Shown here piece after piece: positions 1 through 8,936 of a stretch of 64,000 nucleotides of DNA. Numbering within the stretch: position 1 is the first letter of the stretch; each line of letters starts with the position of its first letter. The position numbers and the translations under genes were made by a program. Under the pieces are notes generated by a model, which did not search any database, had not been told where the DNA came from, and saw nothing but the letters and a program-made list of their open reading frames with translations. Source of the DNA: CAZWSC01 sp964636385 (GTDB lineage Bacteria; Eisenbacteria; RBG-16-71-46; CAIMUX01); assembly GCA_964636385.1 (NCBI GenBank), contig CAZWSC010000096.1, forward strand, positions 62,001 to 126,000, written 5' to 3'.

Positions 1-738
1 GAAGTCCTTGACGTGGCTTGTCTTGAAGGGGTTTATCAGAGACGCGTTCTCGGGCGCCATGGCAAGGGCCCCGAATACCTGGTCCCAGGTCACGACCTTC
101 CAGATCAGCCAGAAGCACATGAAGACGAACACCACGTTGACAAAGGCGCCCTGGAAGAAGTCGGTCACTATGACCGAGATCTGACCTCCCTTGAACACGA
201 AGAAGAGGGCGATCAACAGCAGCAACGCCATCAGCAGCGGGTAGACAGGAACAGCAAGCGGGCCGAGGGGGATGTGGGACGGGAACCCGCAGTAGTGGAT
301 GAAGAAGCGGGCGCCGACCGCCGGGAATATGCCGAAGTTGATGATCCCCGAGATCCAGCAGACGGTTCCCGCGAAGATGCGGAAGTTGCGGGAGTACCTG
401 CGCTCGAAGAACTCGGCGAGGGTCAGGCAGCGGGTCTGCCTGAAACGGTAGATGACCCAGCCGCTGAGTGTGATGACCATGATGACGACGGAGGTGGTCA
501 TCCCCCACCAGGACATCGAGAACCCGGCGATAAAGTTCATCTCGAGGTTGCCGACGATCGTTATCGCGCCGAGCCCTGCAATTCCGCTCGCGATGCTGAC
601 CAGGTAGCGGCCCGCGCAGCGCCGCGCCGCGAGAAAGTCCGCAACAGATCGTGTACGGCCGCTGCTGCGGATTACGCCCGTCAGAAGGAGGGCGAGCATG
701 CCCAGGATGATGAGCCAGTCCCAGAGTATGAGGTTCAC
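1..738 (-). CDS. Sodium:solute symporter (SSS family), 3' end beyond the window
   Basis: Cation-coupled symporter of the SSS family, partial: about 246 N-terminal residues are in the window and the rest lies to the left. The protein starts with a hydrophobic helix (LILWDWLIILGMLALLL), then an RSVADFL-type stretch, the AGLGAITIVGN region and several further hydrophobic segments containing TLAEFFERRYS, all typical of the first helices of this family. The start is GTG at 738, which overlaps the TGA of the upstream CBM9-like gene (GTGA), so the two are probably translationally coupled. That partner suggests the substrate is a sugar or sugar derivative taken up with sodium, but substrate cannot be read from this part. 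Family assignment is good; specificity is inference. Confidence 0.8.
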   Translation of the reverse strand, partial: MNLILWDWLIILGMLALLLTGVIRSSGRTRSVADFLAARRCAGRYLVSIASGIAGLGAITIVGNLEMNFIAGFSMSWWGMTTSVVIMVITLSGWVIYRFRQTRCLTLAEFFERRYSRNFRIFAGTVCWISGIINFGIFPAVGARFFIHYCGFPSHIPLGPLAVPVYPLLMALLLLIALFFVFKGGQISVIVTDFFQGAFVNVVFVFMCFWLIWKVVTWDQVFGALAMAPENASLINPFKTSHVKDF

Positions 739-1850
739 GGGCAGGATCCCTCACATGAGAGGCGGCCTTCGTGGTCCACGGACCATCTTGCTCCGCCTGC
801 CGTGTGCAGTGTCGCGTGAAAGACGTGGGTGCCGGCGTCCATCTCGAGACGAAGCGAGGACAGCTCGCTGCGCACGGCAGGAGGCAGTGTGGCCAGATGC
901 GCAAGGCCGGCCGCAAACCATCCGTACTCGTCCCGGAAGAGACGCTGTGCGTAGTAGAGCGGCATCAGGAGCCCTGCGCCCGGCCGGGCCAGGGGGCGCG
1001 GGTCGGCTGGCGTGTCTTCCGGATCGCCCATGAACGTCACGAACCCCCACCGCTCCGGCATGTGCATCGCGACAAGGCCTTGTGGTGACCAGACCCAGTT
1101 GTCCTCGCCGATCCAGCCGCGTCCCTCCACGGGAGTCTTCACGTAGCGGTCATCATCGATGATGTGCTCCCACTGCACGCGCGAGAAGTTGATCCGCCAT
1201 GTGTCGCCCGGCCCGGGAGGGGATGGCCGCGATCCGGCAAGCTCCTTCAGGGCAGCCCAGGGGATCGCGATCTCGACCGTCCACCCGGTGTCTTCGTCGG
1301 ATGGGTCGTCCAGTGTGCCGTCTACGTGTACGGCGGTCCGCAGGCCAGCGATGTCCCATCCGTTGATGGCCGGGCCTCCGTCACGGTAGGGCCGTACGAG
1401 GAGGAGGTCCCACTCCGTGCCCAGGGCGTTGATCTCGAGTTCGCCGTAGAGATGGTTGCTGCCGTCGGGGTCGATGAAGACCTCGAAATCGTTGTCGTGG
1501 AAGAGAACGGCATCGCGCTCGGTCAGTGTGCCCCATACGTGCGGCTCCTCCATCTCGGCTGCGATGTACAGGGCGTGCTGATCCCACAGCATCCTGGCGC
1601 GCGTGCGGTAACGCGGCGTCACGAGGCGCGCCTCGCCTTCGATATCGACGAACTCCTCCGTCCAGGGCGCCAACTCCCAGACGGCATCGTCAAGACGCCC
1701 GTCGATGACCGGCGGTGTGGGAGTGGGCGGGCACTGGTACCAGCGGGGATTCCAGGGCGTGGTGGGATACTCGAAGGCGGAGGCTGTGGAGACCGCCGCC
1801 GGGAGGAGAAGCAGCGTCACCAGGAGCCTCACCCGGCCTGAAAGCTTCAT
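735..1850 (-). CDS. Secreted CBM9-like carbohydrate-binding domain protein
   Basis: A 371-residue protein with a clear signal peptide (hydrophobic core LLVTLLLLPAAVSTASA), followed by a CBM9/DOMON-like beta-sandwich. Signs are the opening PPVIDGRLDDAVWELAPWT, then LWDQHALYIAAEM, DNDFEVFIDPDG and the closing TGWTVEIAIPWAAL and WRINFSRV strands. Such domains bind sugars or act as a regulatory/structural domain of outer surface proteins. The open frame extends upstream to 2012, but the ATG at 1850 is chosen because the signal peptide begins there. The 3' end overlaps the start of the symporter by four bases. It is divergent to a GH20 hexosaminidase about 200 bases away, so a role in carbohydrate capture is likely. 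No catalytic domain is visible. Confidence 0.75.
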   Translation of the reverse strand: MKLSGRVRLLVTLLLLPAAVSTASAFEYPTTPWNPRWYQCPPTPTPPVIDGRLDDAVWELAPWTEEFVDIEGEARLVTPRYRTRARMLWDQHALYIAAEMEEPHVWGTLTERDAVLFHDNDFEVFIDPDGSNHLYGELEINALGTEWDLLLVRPYRDGGPAINGWDIAGLRTAVHVDGTLDDPSDEDTGWTVEIAIPWAALKELAGSRPSPPGPGDTWRINFSRVQWEHIIDDDRYVKTPVEGRGWIGEDNWVWSPQGLVAMHMPERWGFVTFMGDPEDTPADPRPLARPGAGLLMPLYYAQRLFRDEYGWFAAGLAHLATLPPAVRSELSSLRLEMDAGTHVFHATLHTAGGARWSVDHEGRLSCEGSCP

Positions 1851-2053
1851 CGGGCGTTCCCCGCAGGTTGAGGGTGCATTATGGGTGCCGATTGTAGGGG
1901 CACGGTTCAGGGGAGGAAAGCAGAACCTGCCGGGAGCCAGTCCGGGGTTGCGGTGCCCCGTTGTCCCACCCACCATGGCCGTGGTCTTCGGGATCCGGCG
2001 TGTGCCGGGCAACCCGATGGCACATCGGGCAGATTGCTGGAGGCACCCTTAAG

Positions 2054-3697
2054 ATGAGTGGGCAGGAACCAACCGTCATACCTCAGCCGGTACGGATGAC
2101 CCGGAGAGGCGGCACATTCGTCATCCACGAGCGAACCGTCGTGACGGCCTCGGGCGCTGCCGTGTCTGAAGCGCGGAAGCTGATCGAGGCGCTGGCCCCT
2201 GCCATGGGATTCGAGCTTCGGCTTAAGGTTGATGCTGCTGACGCCGATCCGCCCGACGGGTTCATCCGCCTTCGCCTGGGCGATCCGGCAGCCCGCCTGG
2301 CGGATACTGCGGAGGATGGCTTCCCGGTGGAATGTGGTCTGCGCAACCGATCCCTGGCTTCCGAGGGGTATCGCCTCGAGGTGACTACCGGGCGGATCGA
2401 TCTGGAAGCACCCGGCGCGGCTGGACTCCACAACGGCATTCAGACAATCCGCCAACTCCTGCCGGCCGGGGTTTTCGGGAGCGGGCCGGCCGCCGGTGTG
2501 CAGTGGACCGTTCCGTGCGTCTCCATCCGGGATCGCCCGCGCTTCGGGTGGCGGGGCCTGATGCTGGATACGGTCCGCCACTTTCTGGCTGTCGACGACA
2601 TCCTATCCTTCATCGACTGGATGGCGATGCACAAGCTCAACAGGCTTCAGCTGCACCTCACAGACGACCAGGGCTGGCGCGTGGAGATCCGCAGGTACCC
2701 CCGCCTCACGGAGGTCGGTGCTTGGCGGGACGAGACGCCTGTCGGCCACGCATCGAGTCTGCCGAAGGTGTATGATGGCCGCAGGCATGGCGGCTGTTAC
2801 ACACAGGAAGACATACACAGGATCGTGGCGCACGCGGCGCGGCGGCACATTGTCATCGTGCCCGAGATCGAGATGCCGGGTCACGCCCGCGCCGCCATCG
2901 CCGCATACCCGCATCTTGGCGTGTTCCCGGATGAACAGCACGGACTGCGTCCCTGGACCGAATGGGGGATCAGCGAGCAGATCTTCTCGCCACGCAGGGA
3001 GGCGATCGACTTCCTGCAGGATGTGCTGCTCGAGGTCATGGAGCTCTTCCCGGGCGAGTTCATCCACATCGGTGGGGACGAGGCGGTCAAGGATCACTGG
3101 AAACGGAGCGCGGAAGTGCAGGCGCAGATCCGAGAACTCGGGCTCGCCGGCGAGGAGGAACTGCAGAGCTGGTTCATCCGGCAGATGGATGCCTTCCTCA
3201 CCTCGCACGGACGAAGGCTGATCGGCTGGGACGAGATTCTGGAAGGCGGACTGGCGCCCGGGGCCGCCGTCATGTCATGGCGCGGTGAGGACGGCGGGAT
3301 CACAGCCGCGCGTGCCGGACACGACGTCGTGATGGCGCCCGGGCGGCCGCTATACCTCGATCACTACCAGGGGCCGGAGGTTTCCGAGCCGCTTGCGATA
3401 GGGGGGATGAACACCCTGGAGGACATCCATCGCTACGAGCCGATTCCCGGCGTGATATGCGGGACCGAAGCCGGGCGGGTTCTGGGGGCGCAGGCGCAGC
3501 TGTGGAGCGAGTACATCCCGGACTTCCGGCACCTGCAGTACATGGCCTTCCCGCGCGCGTGCGCCTTCGCGGAGGCTGTGTGGTCTGCGCAGGATCGTCC
3601 CGGACTCGACGACTTCATCCGCAGGTTGAGGGTGCACACCCTGCGCCTGAAGAGCCTGGGTGTACACTACCGGCAGGATCCCGGACGACGCCTCTGA
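2054..3697 (+). CDS. Beta-N-acetylhexosaminidase, GH20
   Basis: A 547-residue family 20 glycoside hydrolase that removes terminal beta-N-acetylglucosamine or galactosamine. The N-terminal 130 residues form the GH20b-like domain; the TIM barrel follows with FGWRGLMLDTVRHF, LNRLQLHLTDDQGWRVEI and HIVIVPEIEMPGHARA. The catalytic pair is D342-E343 in HIGGDEAVKDHW. No signal peptide is seen, so it is probably cytoplasmic. The start ATG at 2054 has GGAGG ten bases upstream; the frame itself opens at 1961 but that extension lacks a ribosome site. The family and motif are clear; the exact substrate is not. It would feed amino sugars to the NagB found at 38.9 kb. Confidence 0.93.
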   Translation: MSGQEPTVIPQPVRMTRRGGTFVIHERTVVTASGAAVSEARKLIEALAPAMGFELRLKVDAADADPPDGFIRLRLGDPAARLADTAEDGFPVECGLRNRSLASEGYRLEVTTGRIDLEAPGAAGLHNGIQTIRQLLPAGVFGSGPAAGVQWTVPCVSIRDRPRFGWRGLMLDTVRHFLAVDDILSFIDWMAMHKLNRLQLHLTDDQGWRVEIRRYPRLTEVGAWRDETPVGHASSLPKVYDGRRHGGCYTQEDIHRIVAHAARRHIVIVPEIEMPGHARAAIAAYPHLGVFPDEQHGLRPWTEWGISEQIFSPRREAIDFLQDVLLEVMELFPGEFIHIGGDEAVKDHWKRSAEVQAQIRELGLAGEEELQSWFIRQMDAFLTSHGRRLIGWDEILEGGLAPGAAVMSWRGEDGGITAARAGHDVVMAPGRPLYLDHYQGPEVSEPLAIGGMNTLEDIHRYEPIPGVICGTEAGRVLGAQAQLWSEYIPDFRHLQYMAFPRACAFAEAVWSAQDRPGLDDFIRRLRVHTLRLKSLGVHYRQDPGRRL

Positions 3698-3857
3698 GGA
3701 GAAGGCCGCCCCCCACCCGGGGAAGCGGTTTTCGGGAGTCCTTGACAGGGTCGTCCCATACTGTCCAGCCCGGATTGTGCTAAGCTGCGTGCCAGGGCCG
3801 GTTCCTCGTCTCCGGGTGGAGCCTTGAGCCGGGATCTTACTCGAGGTGTGACGAACC

Positions 3858-4481
3858 ATGGCAGCGAACACTCGACATGCGCGAAGTCACCTCCCGTTCC
3901 CCGGATGTCCGCGCAGGCGTTCCTGTGGCCGGGTGTTATCGGCCGGCTTATTGACCGGAGTCCTGCTGCTGCTCATCCTGCCCCTGGCTGTTCAGGCGGA
4001 ATCGGGATTCGGACGTCCTGTCCAGATTCCTCTTCGTGCTCAACTCGGCTGCAATCCAACAGTATTCTCGCTGGGCGACACACTGGAGATTGTGGCCCGC
4101 CGCCGATTTCTTCTGTCCGCAGGGAAGACTGTGCCTTTGGGCCTGCTGACCGCAGCTCCCGACACCGCTCTACGGCGCAGTCATGCGCTCCAGATGATGC
4201 TCCAGCCCAGCGTCCACGAGCGATCCGCAATCGGCCGGGTCGTCTTCGGGGCAGGAAAGCTTGCGGGAACCGGGGCCGCCCTGGGCGGAGCGGGCATGGT
4301 ATGCGGGTTGTGGGGCGAGAAGACCGCAGGCTGTCTCATGGGAGCGGGCGCCGTTCTGGGCGCACTGTGGGGCGGCACAATCGGCTCCGACAACCCGGGG
4401 CTTCGTTTTGGAGTCGAAGTGGAATGGGATCCCGGCACGTCACCTGTACGAAGGGCGATGGATCCCGAGGAGCGCCACTAG
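3858..4481 (+). CDS. Hypothetical exported glycine-rich protein
   Basis: A 207-residue protein not recognised by family. A long basic N-terminus (residues 1-25) precedes a strong hydrophobic segment (GLLTGVLLLLILPLAVQA, about 30-47), probably a signal peptide cleaved after AQA. The middle has a short beta-like stretch with TLEIVARRRF. Residues about 125-175 are glycine-rich and hydrophobic, with GxxxG spacings (AGTGAALGGAGMVCG, MGAGAVLGALWGG) that resemble glycine-zipper membrane segments. The C-terminus returns to a polar strand (FGVEVEWDPG). There is no good Shine-Dalgarno before the ATG, so the start is uncertain. An overlapping plus-strand frame exists but has no protein-like features. 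Confidence 0.5.
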   Translation: MAANTRHARSHLPFPGCPRRRSCGRVLSAGLLTGVLLLLILPLAVQAESGFGRPVQIPLRAQLGCNPTVFSLGDTLEIVARRRFLLSAGKTVPLGLLTAAPDTALRRSHALQMMLQPSVHERSAIGRVVFGAGKLAGTGAALGGAGMVCGLWGEKTAGCLMGAGAVLGALWGGTIGSDNPGLRFGVEVEWDPGTSPVRRAMDPEERH

Positions 4482-4535
4482 ACCATATGGAGCAACCGAG
4501 AGCACAGGAATGCCGTCGCCAGGGGAGGTTGAACA

Positions 4536-6410
4536 ATGGACTCACAGCTCAAGATCCTCATGGTGGACGCATCGAACGGCTACTACCGCGTCCAGCGCCA
4601 CGAACTGGGTCGCTTCTTCGGTCCCGTGGATGCCGGGCTGCATCTCTCCGGGCAGCATAACAGCCTCAACATAGGCGGCGGTATCCTGGCCGGCTCGATC
4701 TTCCCGGGGTCGAATCGACTCATCTTCAGCGGGTTCTCGCCCTGCTGGGGCGGCTTCTACATCTCATCGATGGGCGGCGCGGCACTGGTCTTCGACAATC
4801 TCGGTCTCAGCATGGTTTCGATCGTCGGGCGGGCCCCGGTGCCTTCGGTCCTCTACCTCAACCGGACCCACGGCGAGGAGATCCGGGTCGAGATCGTCCC
4901 GGTCGATTATGTGCGCGTGTGGAAGCGCGGACGCGGTGGCGTCTACGCGGTGATGCAACACCTGCTCGATCGCTTCGGCGAAAGGTACGAGACCGACCCG
5001 CGCGCCCTGGCCGTGGGCCCGGCGGCCGAGAGCTCAGATTGCGGTGCGATCGCCTCGGCGCCAATAAAAGGCGATGAGGTGACCTACGTCGATACCTGGG
5101 CCGGCCGCGGCGGTCTCGGATCGAAGCTCTTTCAGGAGCATGGGATCGTGGGGATCATCTACGGTGGCACATACGTCGATGAGGACTTCCGCGACCGGAA
5201 GGTAGCCGACTCCTGGTTCGAGCAGCACTACCAGCAGCGCATGGCGGCAAAGGACCTGCAGGCCACGAAGAAGTACAGGTTCGATCCGAAGTTCGGTACC
5301 GGCGGCACCTTCGGCGTGAACTACGCGACCCTCGGAGGCCGCGTCATAGCGTTCAACTACCGGTCGATCTACTGGCCCGAGGAGGATCGCCTCAATCTTC
5401 ACAGGAACCTGATCGTCGATCACTACCTCAGGCAGTTCAACGAGGAGACGATCGAGCCTAAGCATCAGAAGACCTGTGGCGAACCGTGCAGCGCGGTGTG
5501 CAAGAAGATGCGCGGGGAGTACAAGAAGGACTACGAGCCGTATCAGACCATGGGGCCTCTGTGCGGGATCTTCGATCAGCGCGCCGCGGAACGCCTCAAC
5601 CACAAGGCCGATACCTACGGGTTTGACGGCATCTCGATCGGCGGGGTGCTGGCCTGGTTGATGGACAACCTTGCTGAAGGGGACATTCCGCCCGCGGCCT
5701 TCGGTCTGACGGACCGCCCGGTATTCGAGCTGGACGGTTTTCGCGTGGAGGCCGACTCGGCGCACAACAGCGCGATCGCCTGCCGGCTGATCGACGGTAT
5801 CGTCGAAGGCAGGGGTCTCCTCGATCTCTCGGGCGGCGCCCGCGAGATGGCCCGCCGCCTGTCCCGCGAGTACGGCCGGCAGGGCCTGGACCGCTTCGTA
5901 TGCTGCTCCTTCGGCCGGCGCGGGTGGATGGTCCCGAATCAGTACTGGACGCCCGGGGTGCTCTCGCCGATGGCCATCATGGGCAAGTACTACATGTACT
6001 ACGGCAACGACTTCCTCCCGCCCCGCGAACTCGGCCGCCGCAACGCACAGCGCATGACAGCCGAGCTCATGCTCGACACGCTGGGCACATGCCGCTTCCA
6101 CCGCGCCTGGGCCGAGACGATGCTGCCAGAGGTGGTCGACTCACTCTGGTCCCTCAAGGATGAGCTGCTGCGCACGATGGAGATCACCGCCAGCCATATC
6201 AACAGCCGCAACGCCTCGGTCTTCTGGGAGTCCACCCGCAACGCGGACTTCGTCAGGACCTTCCTCGAGCGCAAGCGCGAGGTCGACGGGGATCAGGGAG
6301 CCGAGCTTGCGGACTGGATCAGTCGTTTCCAGGCCGATCCACGAGAAGCCGGCATGGACTTCTGGTTCGAGATGCAGAAGGGGATTCAGGAGTCGCTGCG
6401 GGAGTTCTAG
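4536..6410 (+). CDS. Aldehyde ferredoxin oxidoreductase family protein (tungsten/molybdopterin)
   Basis: A 624-residue AOR-family enzyme, the usual length, expected to oxidise an aldehyde to its acid with ferredoxin as acceptor in the cytoplasm, using a tungsto-bispterin and one 4Fe-4S cluster. The N-terminal domain carries the pterin-binding region (NIGGGILAGS, SGFSPCWGGFYISSMGG, DTWAGRGGLGS). Cluster ligands are probably C314, C318 and C322 in CGEPCSAVC plus C519 in LGTC. Spacing of the first three is CX3CX3C rather than the CX2CX3C of the Pyrococcus enzyme, so a divergent subfamily is likely. The ATG is preceded by GGGGAGG. It stands alone: no ferredoxin or pterin gene lies beside it, and its aldehyde is unknown. 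Confidence 0.9.
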   Translation: MDSQLKILMVDASNGYYRVQRHELGRFFGPVDAGLHLSGQHNSLNIGGGILAGSIFPGSNRLIFSGFSPCWGGFYISSMGGAALVFDNLGLSMVSIVGRAPVPSVLYLNRTHGEEIRVEIVPVDYVRVWKRGRGGVYAVMQHLLDRFGERYETDPRALAVGPAAESSDCGAIASAPIKGDEVTYVDTWAGRGGLGSKLFQEHGIVGIIYGGTYVDEDFRDRKVADSWFEQHYQQRMAAKDLQATKKYRFDPKFGTGGTFGVNYATLGGRVIAFNYRSIYWPEEDRLNLHRNLIVDHYLRQFNEETIEPKHQKTCGEPCSAVCKKMRGEYKKDYEPYQTMGPLCGIFDQRAAERLNHKADTYGFDGISIGGVLAWLMDNLAEGDIPPAAFGLTDRPVFELDGFRVEADSAHNSAIACRLIDGIVEGRGLLDLSGGAREMARRLSREYGRQGLDRFVCCSFGRRGWMVPNQYWTPGVLSPMAIMGKYYMYYGNDFLPPRELGRRNAQRMTAELMLDTLGTCRFHRAWAETMLPEVVDSLWSLKDELLRTMEITASHINSRNASVFWESTRNADFVRTFLERKREVDGDQGAELADWISRFQADPREAGMDFWFEMQKGIQESLREF

Positions 6411-6550
6411 GCGGGGGCGCTCCCTGGGCCGCCCGCACAGGCCTCCCCTCGATCTACCCCCGGTATCCCTCGGGACTAAGCCGGAATCGAGGCACGTCCT
6501 AATCGGCCCATACGACTCTGCGAATCTGCATGCGGCGAACTGCCCCGTAC

Positions 6551-6572
6551 GGAAAGCGGGCCGCGGCTTTCC
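6551..6572 (-). terminator. GC-rich hairpin downstream of tRNA-fMet
   Basis: A perfect 7-bp inverted repeat (GGAAAGC / GCTTTCC) with an 8-base loop lies about 25 bases past the 3' end of the tRNA and about 140 bases after the AOR gene. It could terminate or process the tRNA transcript. No T-run follows, so a factor-independent terminator is not proven. Confidence 0.35.
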
Positions 6573-6596
6573 ACCGCGACCCGTTGCCGTACGATG

Positions 6597-6670
<74 letters not shown>

Positions 6671-6692
6671 TCAATTTCCAAAGCGATCTCGA

Positions 6693-6721
6693 ACTCTAGA
6701 GCGCTTCTCCGGGATTGTCAA
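6693..6721 (-). promoter_or_regulatory. Sigma-70 type promoter of tRNA-fMet
   Basis: On the minus strand TTGACA (6721-6716), a 17-base spacer and TAGAGT (6698-6693) give a near-consensus promoter. Predicted initiation near 6686 leaves a leader of about 16 bases before the mature tRNA 5' end at 6670. Confidence 0.75.
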
Positions 6722-6821
6722 CAGCTGTGTGACACAATATTCCTGACGCTGTCGTTACCAGGGATCTCTGCGATCGCTCAGGGATCCTGACTTCAGATCT
6801 CCGACGAGGAGGAGCCCGGGC

Positions 6822-7364
6822 TTACTCCACTCCGGTGCGCGGCGGTCCGTCTGTCCCGGGAACCCTGCCCGGGCCGGCGCCGCCCTCCGGCTGCAGGATC
6901 GGACCGGTGGAGTCGCCTCTGCCTCTCCTTTCGATCCGGTAGATGATCTCTCCGGGAAGGCTGCGCTGGTACTTCTCCCTCATGACGCGCTCCATCCGCA
7001 GCCGGGGATCCTCGTTCAGCTCCTCGATGACCTCGTTGTACTCCAACTGCATCTGCGCGTACCTGGTCTGAAGGGCTGCCTCGGTACGCGAGAGGGAGTA
7101 GAGCTGCAGTACCCCGCTGCGGCTGCCAACAAGGTGGTAGAGAGCCCAGACGGCCAGGGCCAGAAGAGCGACCCTGATGATGCCGCTCTGGCCCCTCTCC
7201 CAGGCCCTGCGCAGTCTGCCTCCACGCATCCTCGGGCCGACTGCGGGGCTCATGCCGGCGTCCGGCAGGCCAATCCCGCCTTCTCCCAGGCGCCGCGAAC
7301 CCCGGTGGCGTCCCCGGTCCGTCGGCAATCCTCCGTTCCCGTGTCTGTCGGAGCGCGGATCCAT
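6822..7364 (-). CDS. ftsB: FtsB/DivIC-like septum formation initiator
   Basis: A 180-residue bitopic membrane protein of the FtsB/DivIC family, part of the divisome bridge with FtsL and FtsQ. After a polar, arginine-rich cytoplasmic tail of about 60 residues there is one membrane helix (residues 61-79, GIIRVALLALAVWALYHLV), a coiled coil (about 85-118) and the family closing pattern LPGEIIYRIE. It lies 63 bases downstream of enolase, the classic eno-ftsB arrangement. The ATG at 7364 has GGAGGG seven bases upstream. A shorter start at 7253 (MSPAV) is possible. The tail and a proline/glycine-rich C-terminus make it longer than typical FtsB (about 100 residues). Confidence 0.82.
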   Translation of the reverse strand: MDPRSDRHGNGGLPTDRGRHRGSRRLGEGGIGLPDAGMSPAVGPRMRGGRLRRAWERGQSGIIRVALLALAVWALYHLVGSRSGVLQLYSLSRTEAALQTRYAQMQLEYNEVIEELNEDPRLRMERVMREKYQRSLPGEIIYRIERRGRGDSTGPILQPEGGAGPGRVPGTDGPPRTGVE

Positions 7365-7427
7365 CCGGCTACCCTCCGTGGAATGAGCCGCCGGGCAGGA
7401 TCAGGCCCGCCCGGCCGGCAGATCTAT

Positions 7428-8714
7428 CTACATCCAGCGCGCCAGGGCCTCGCGCCCCATGTACACAGCCTGGGAGCCCAGCTCCTCCTCGATGCGGATC
7501 AGCTGGTTGTACTTGGCCACACGATCAGAACGGCAGAGGGAGCCTGTCTTGATGAAACCCGAGTTCATGCCCACCGCCAGATCGGCTATGAAGGTGTCCT
7601 CCGTCTCGCCCGAGCGGTGTGAGACCACATTGGTGTAGCCGTTGGCTCGCGCGAGGTCCATGCACTCCAGTGTCTCGCTGACGGTTCCGATCTGGTTGAG
7701 TTTGATCAGGATCGAGTTCGCGGTGTTGAGCTCCAGGCCGCGCCTGAGGCGTCTGGGGTTGGTTACGTACAGATCGTCGCCGACCAGCATGATCGAGGAG
7801 CCGAGTTCGGTGTTCAGCTTCGACCATCCGTCCCAGTCGTCCTGTGAAAGCCCGTCCTCGATGGAGAGGATGGGGAAGTCTCGGATCAGACCCCGGTAGA
7901 ACTCGGTCAACTCCCCGGCGGAGTACTCGGTCTTCGACTCCGCGTTCAGGATGTAGTGGCCGTCGATGAAGAACTCGCTGGCAGCACAGTCGAGGGCGAG
8001 GGCCACCTCTTCCCTGGGCTGATATCCCGCCTTCTCGATCGCCTCGACGAGAAGCTCCAGAGCCTCCCGGTTCGACTTGAGATTCGGCGCAAAGCCGCCC
8101 TCGTCCCCCACGGACGTGGAGTAGCCGCGCTTGTCGAGGACCTTCTTCAGGTGGTGGAAGACCTCGGAGCCCATCCGCACCGCTTCGGCCATGTTGGCGG
8201 CGCCGATGGGAAGGATCATGAACTCCTGAAGGTCGACATTGTTGTCTGCGTGCTGTCCGCCGTTGAGCACGTTCATCATCGGCACCGGCATCACCCGTGC
8301 CCTGACTCCTCCGAGGTATCGGTAAAGCGGAAGGTCGAGCGCGTCGGCGGCCGCGCGCGCAACCGCCATGGAGACACCGAGAATGGCATTCGCACCGAGT
8401 ACAGCCTTGTTCTCCGTGGCATCCAGGTCCAGCATGATCTGATCTATCTCGTTCTGGTGCAGGGCATCATGGCCGACGATCTCGGGGGCGATCCTCTCCA
8501 GCACGTTGACCACCGCCCCCCGGACACCCTTGCCCAGGTACCGGTCGCCATCCCCGTCGCGCAGTTCCAGCGCCTCGTGCTCTCCGGTGGACGCACCTGA
8601 AGGAACCGCCGCACGCCCACGCGATCCGCATGACAGCTGGATCTCGACCTCCAGTGTAGGATTGCCGCGGGAATCGAGGATCTCTCTCGCCGCTACCTGT
8701 TCGATCATGGTCAT
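7428..8714 (-). CDS. eno: Enolase
   Basis: A 428-residue enolase that converts 2-phosphoglycerate to phosphoenolpyruvate in glycolysis. It begins with the canonical REILDSRGNPTLEVE, contains GANAILGVSMAVARAAA, SVGDEGGFAPNL, the magnesium-site region SIEDGLSQDDWDGW and GDDLYVTN, and the family signature LIKLNQIGTVSET followed by SHRSGETEDTFIADLAV. Two ATGs (8714 and 8708) follow the strong ribosome site AAGGAGG; 8714 gives a 9-base spacing. The frame stays open to 8837 but that part is not conserved. It has its own promoter and is followed by ftsB. Confidence 0.98.
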   Translation of the reverse strand: MTMIEQVAAREILDSRGNPTLEVEIQLSCGSRGRAAVPSGASTGEHEALELRDGDGDRYLGKGVRGAVVNVLERIAPEIVGHDALHQNEIDQIMLDLDATENKAVLGANAILGVSMAVARAAADALDLPLYRYLGGVRARVMPVPMMNVLNGGQHADNNVDLQEFMILPIGAANMAEAVRMGSEVFHHLKKVLDKRGYSTSVGDEGGFAPNLKSNREALELLVEAIEKAGYQPREEVALALDCAASEFFIDGHYILNAESKTEYSAGELTEFYRGLIRDFPILSIEDGLSQDDWDGWSKLNTELGSSIMLVGDDLYVTNPRRLRRGLELNTANSILIKLNQIGTVSETLECMDLARANGYTNVVSHRSGETEDTFIADLAVGMNSGFIKTGSLCRSDRVAKYNQLIRIEEELGSQAVYMGREALARWM

Positions 8715-8763
8715 CTGGTACCACCTCCTTGAGGATGATCCACCCGAAAACGAAGGTGACGGA

Positions 8764-8792
8764 AATCTAGCCCTCCGCGTGTGCAGGGTCAA
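8764..8792 (-). promoter_or_regulatory. Sigma-70 type promoter of eno-ftsB
   Basis: Minus-strand TTGACC (8792-8787), 17 bases, then TAGATT (8769-8764). The start of transcription would fall about 45 bases before the eno ATG, and the strong ribosome site lies between. Confidence 0.65.
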
Positions 8793-8936
8793 GGAAGACC
8801 CTCCTGGACCGAAGGCGGCCGGGCGAATCCCCTTCAACTGGAGGCCTCCCTGGTCTACGGTAGTGTCGCATGAAACATGCCCCCGGTCCGGGTGTCCCGG
8901 GAGTCAGATCCGGGATCCTGAGAAAGGAGCCATGAG

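Noticed and set aside
13..819. Plus-strand 268-residue frame at the left edge
   Set aside because: It lies opposite the sodium symporter and reads as charged, low-complexity sequence; the minus strand has clear membrane helices.
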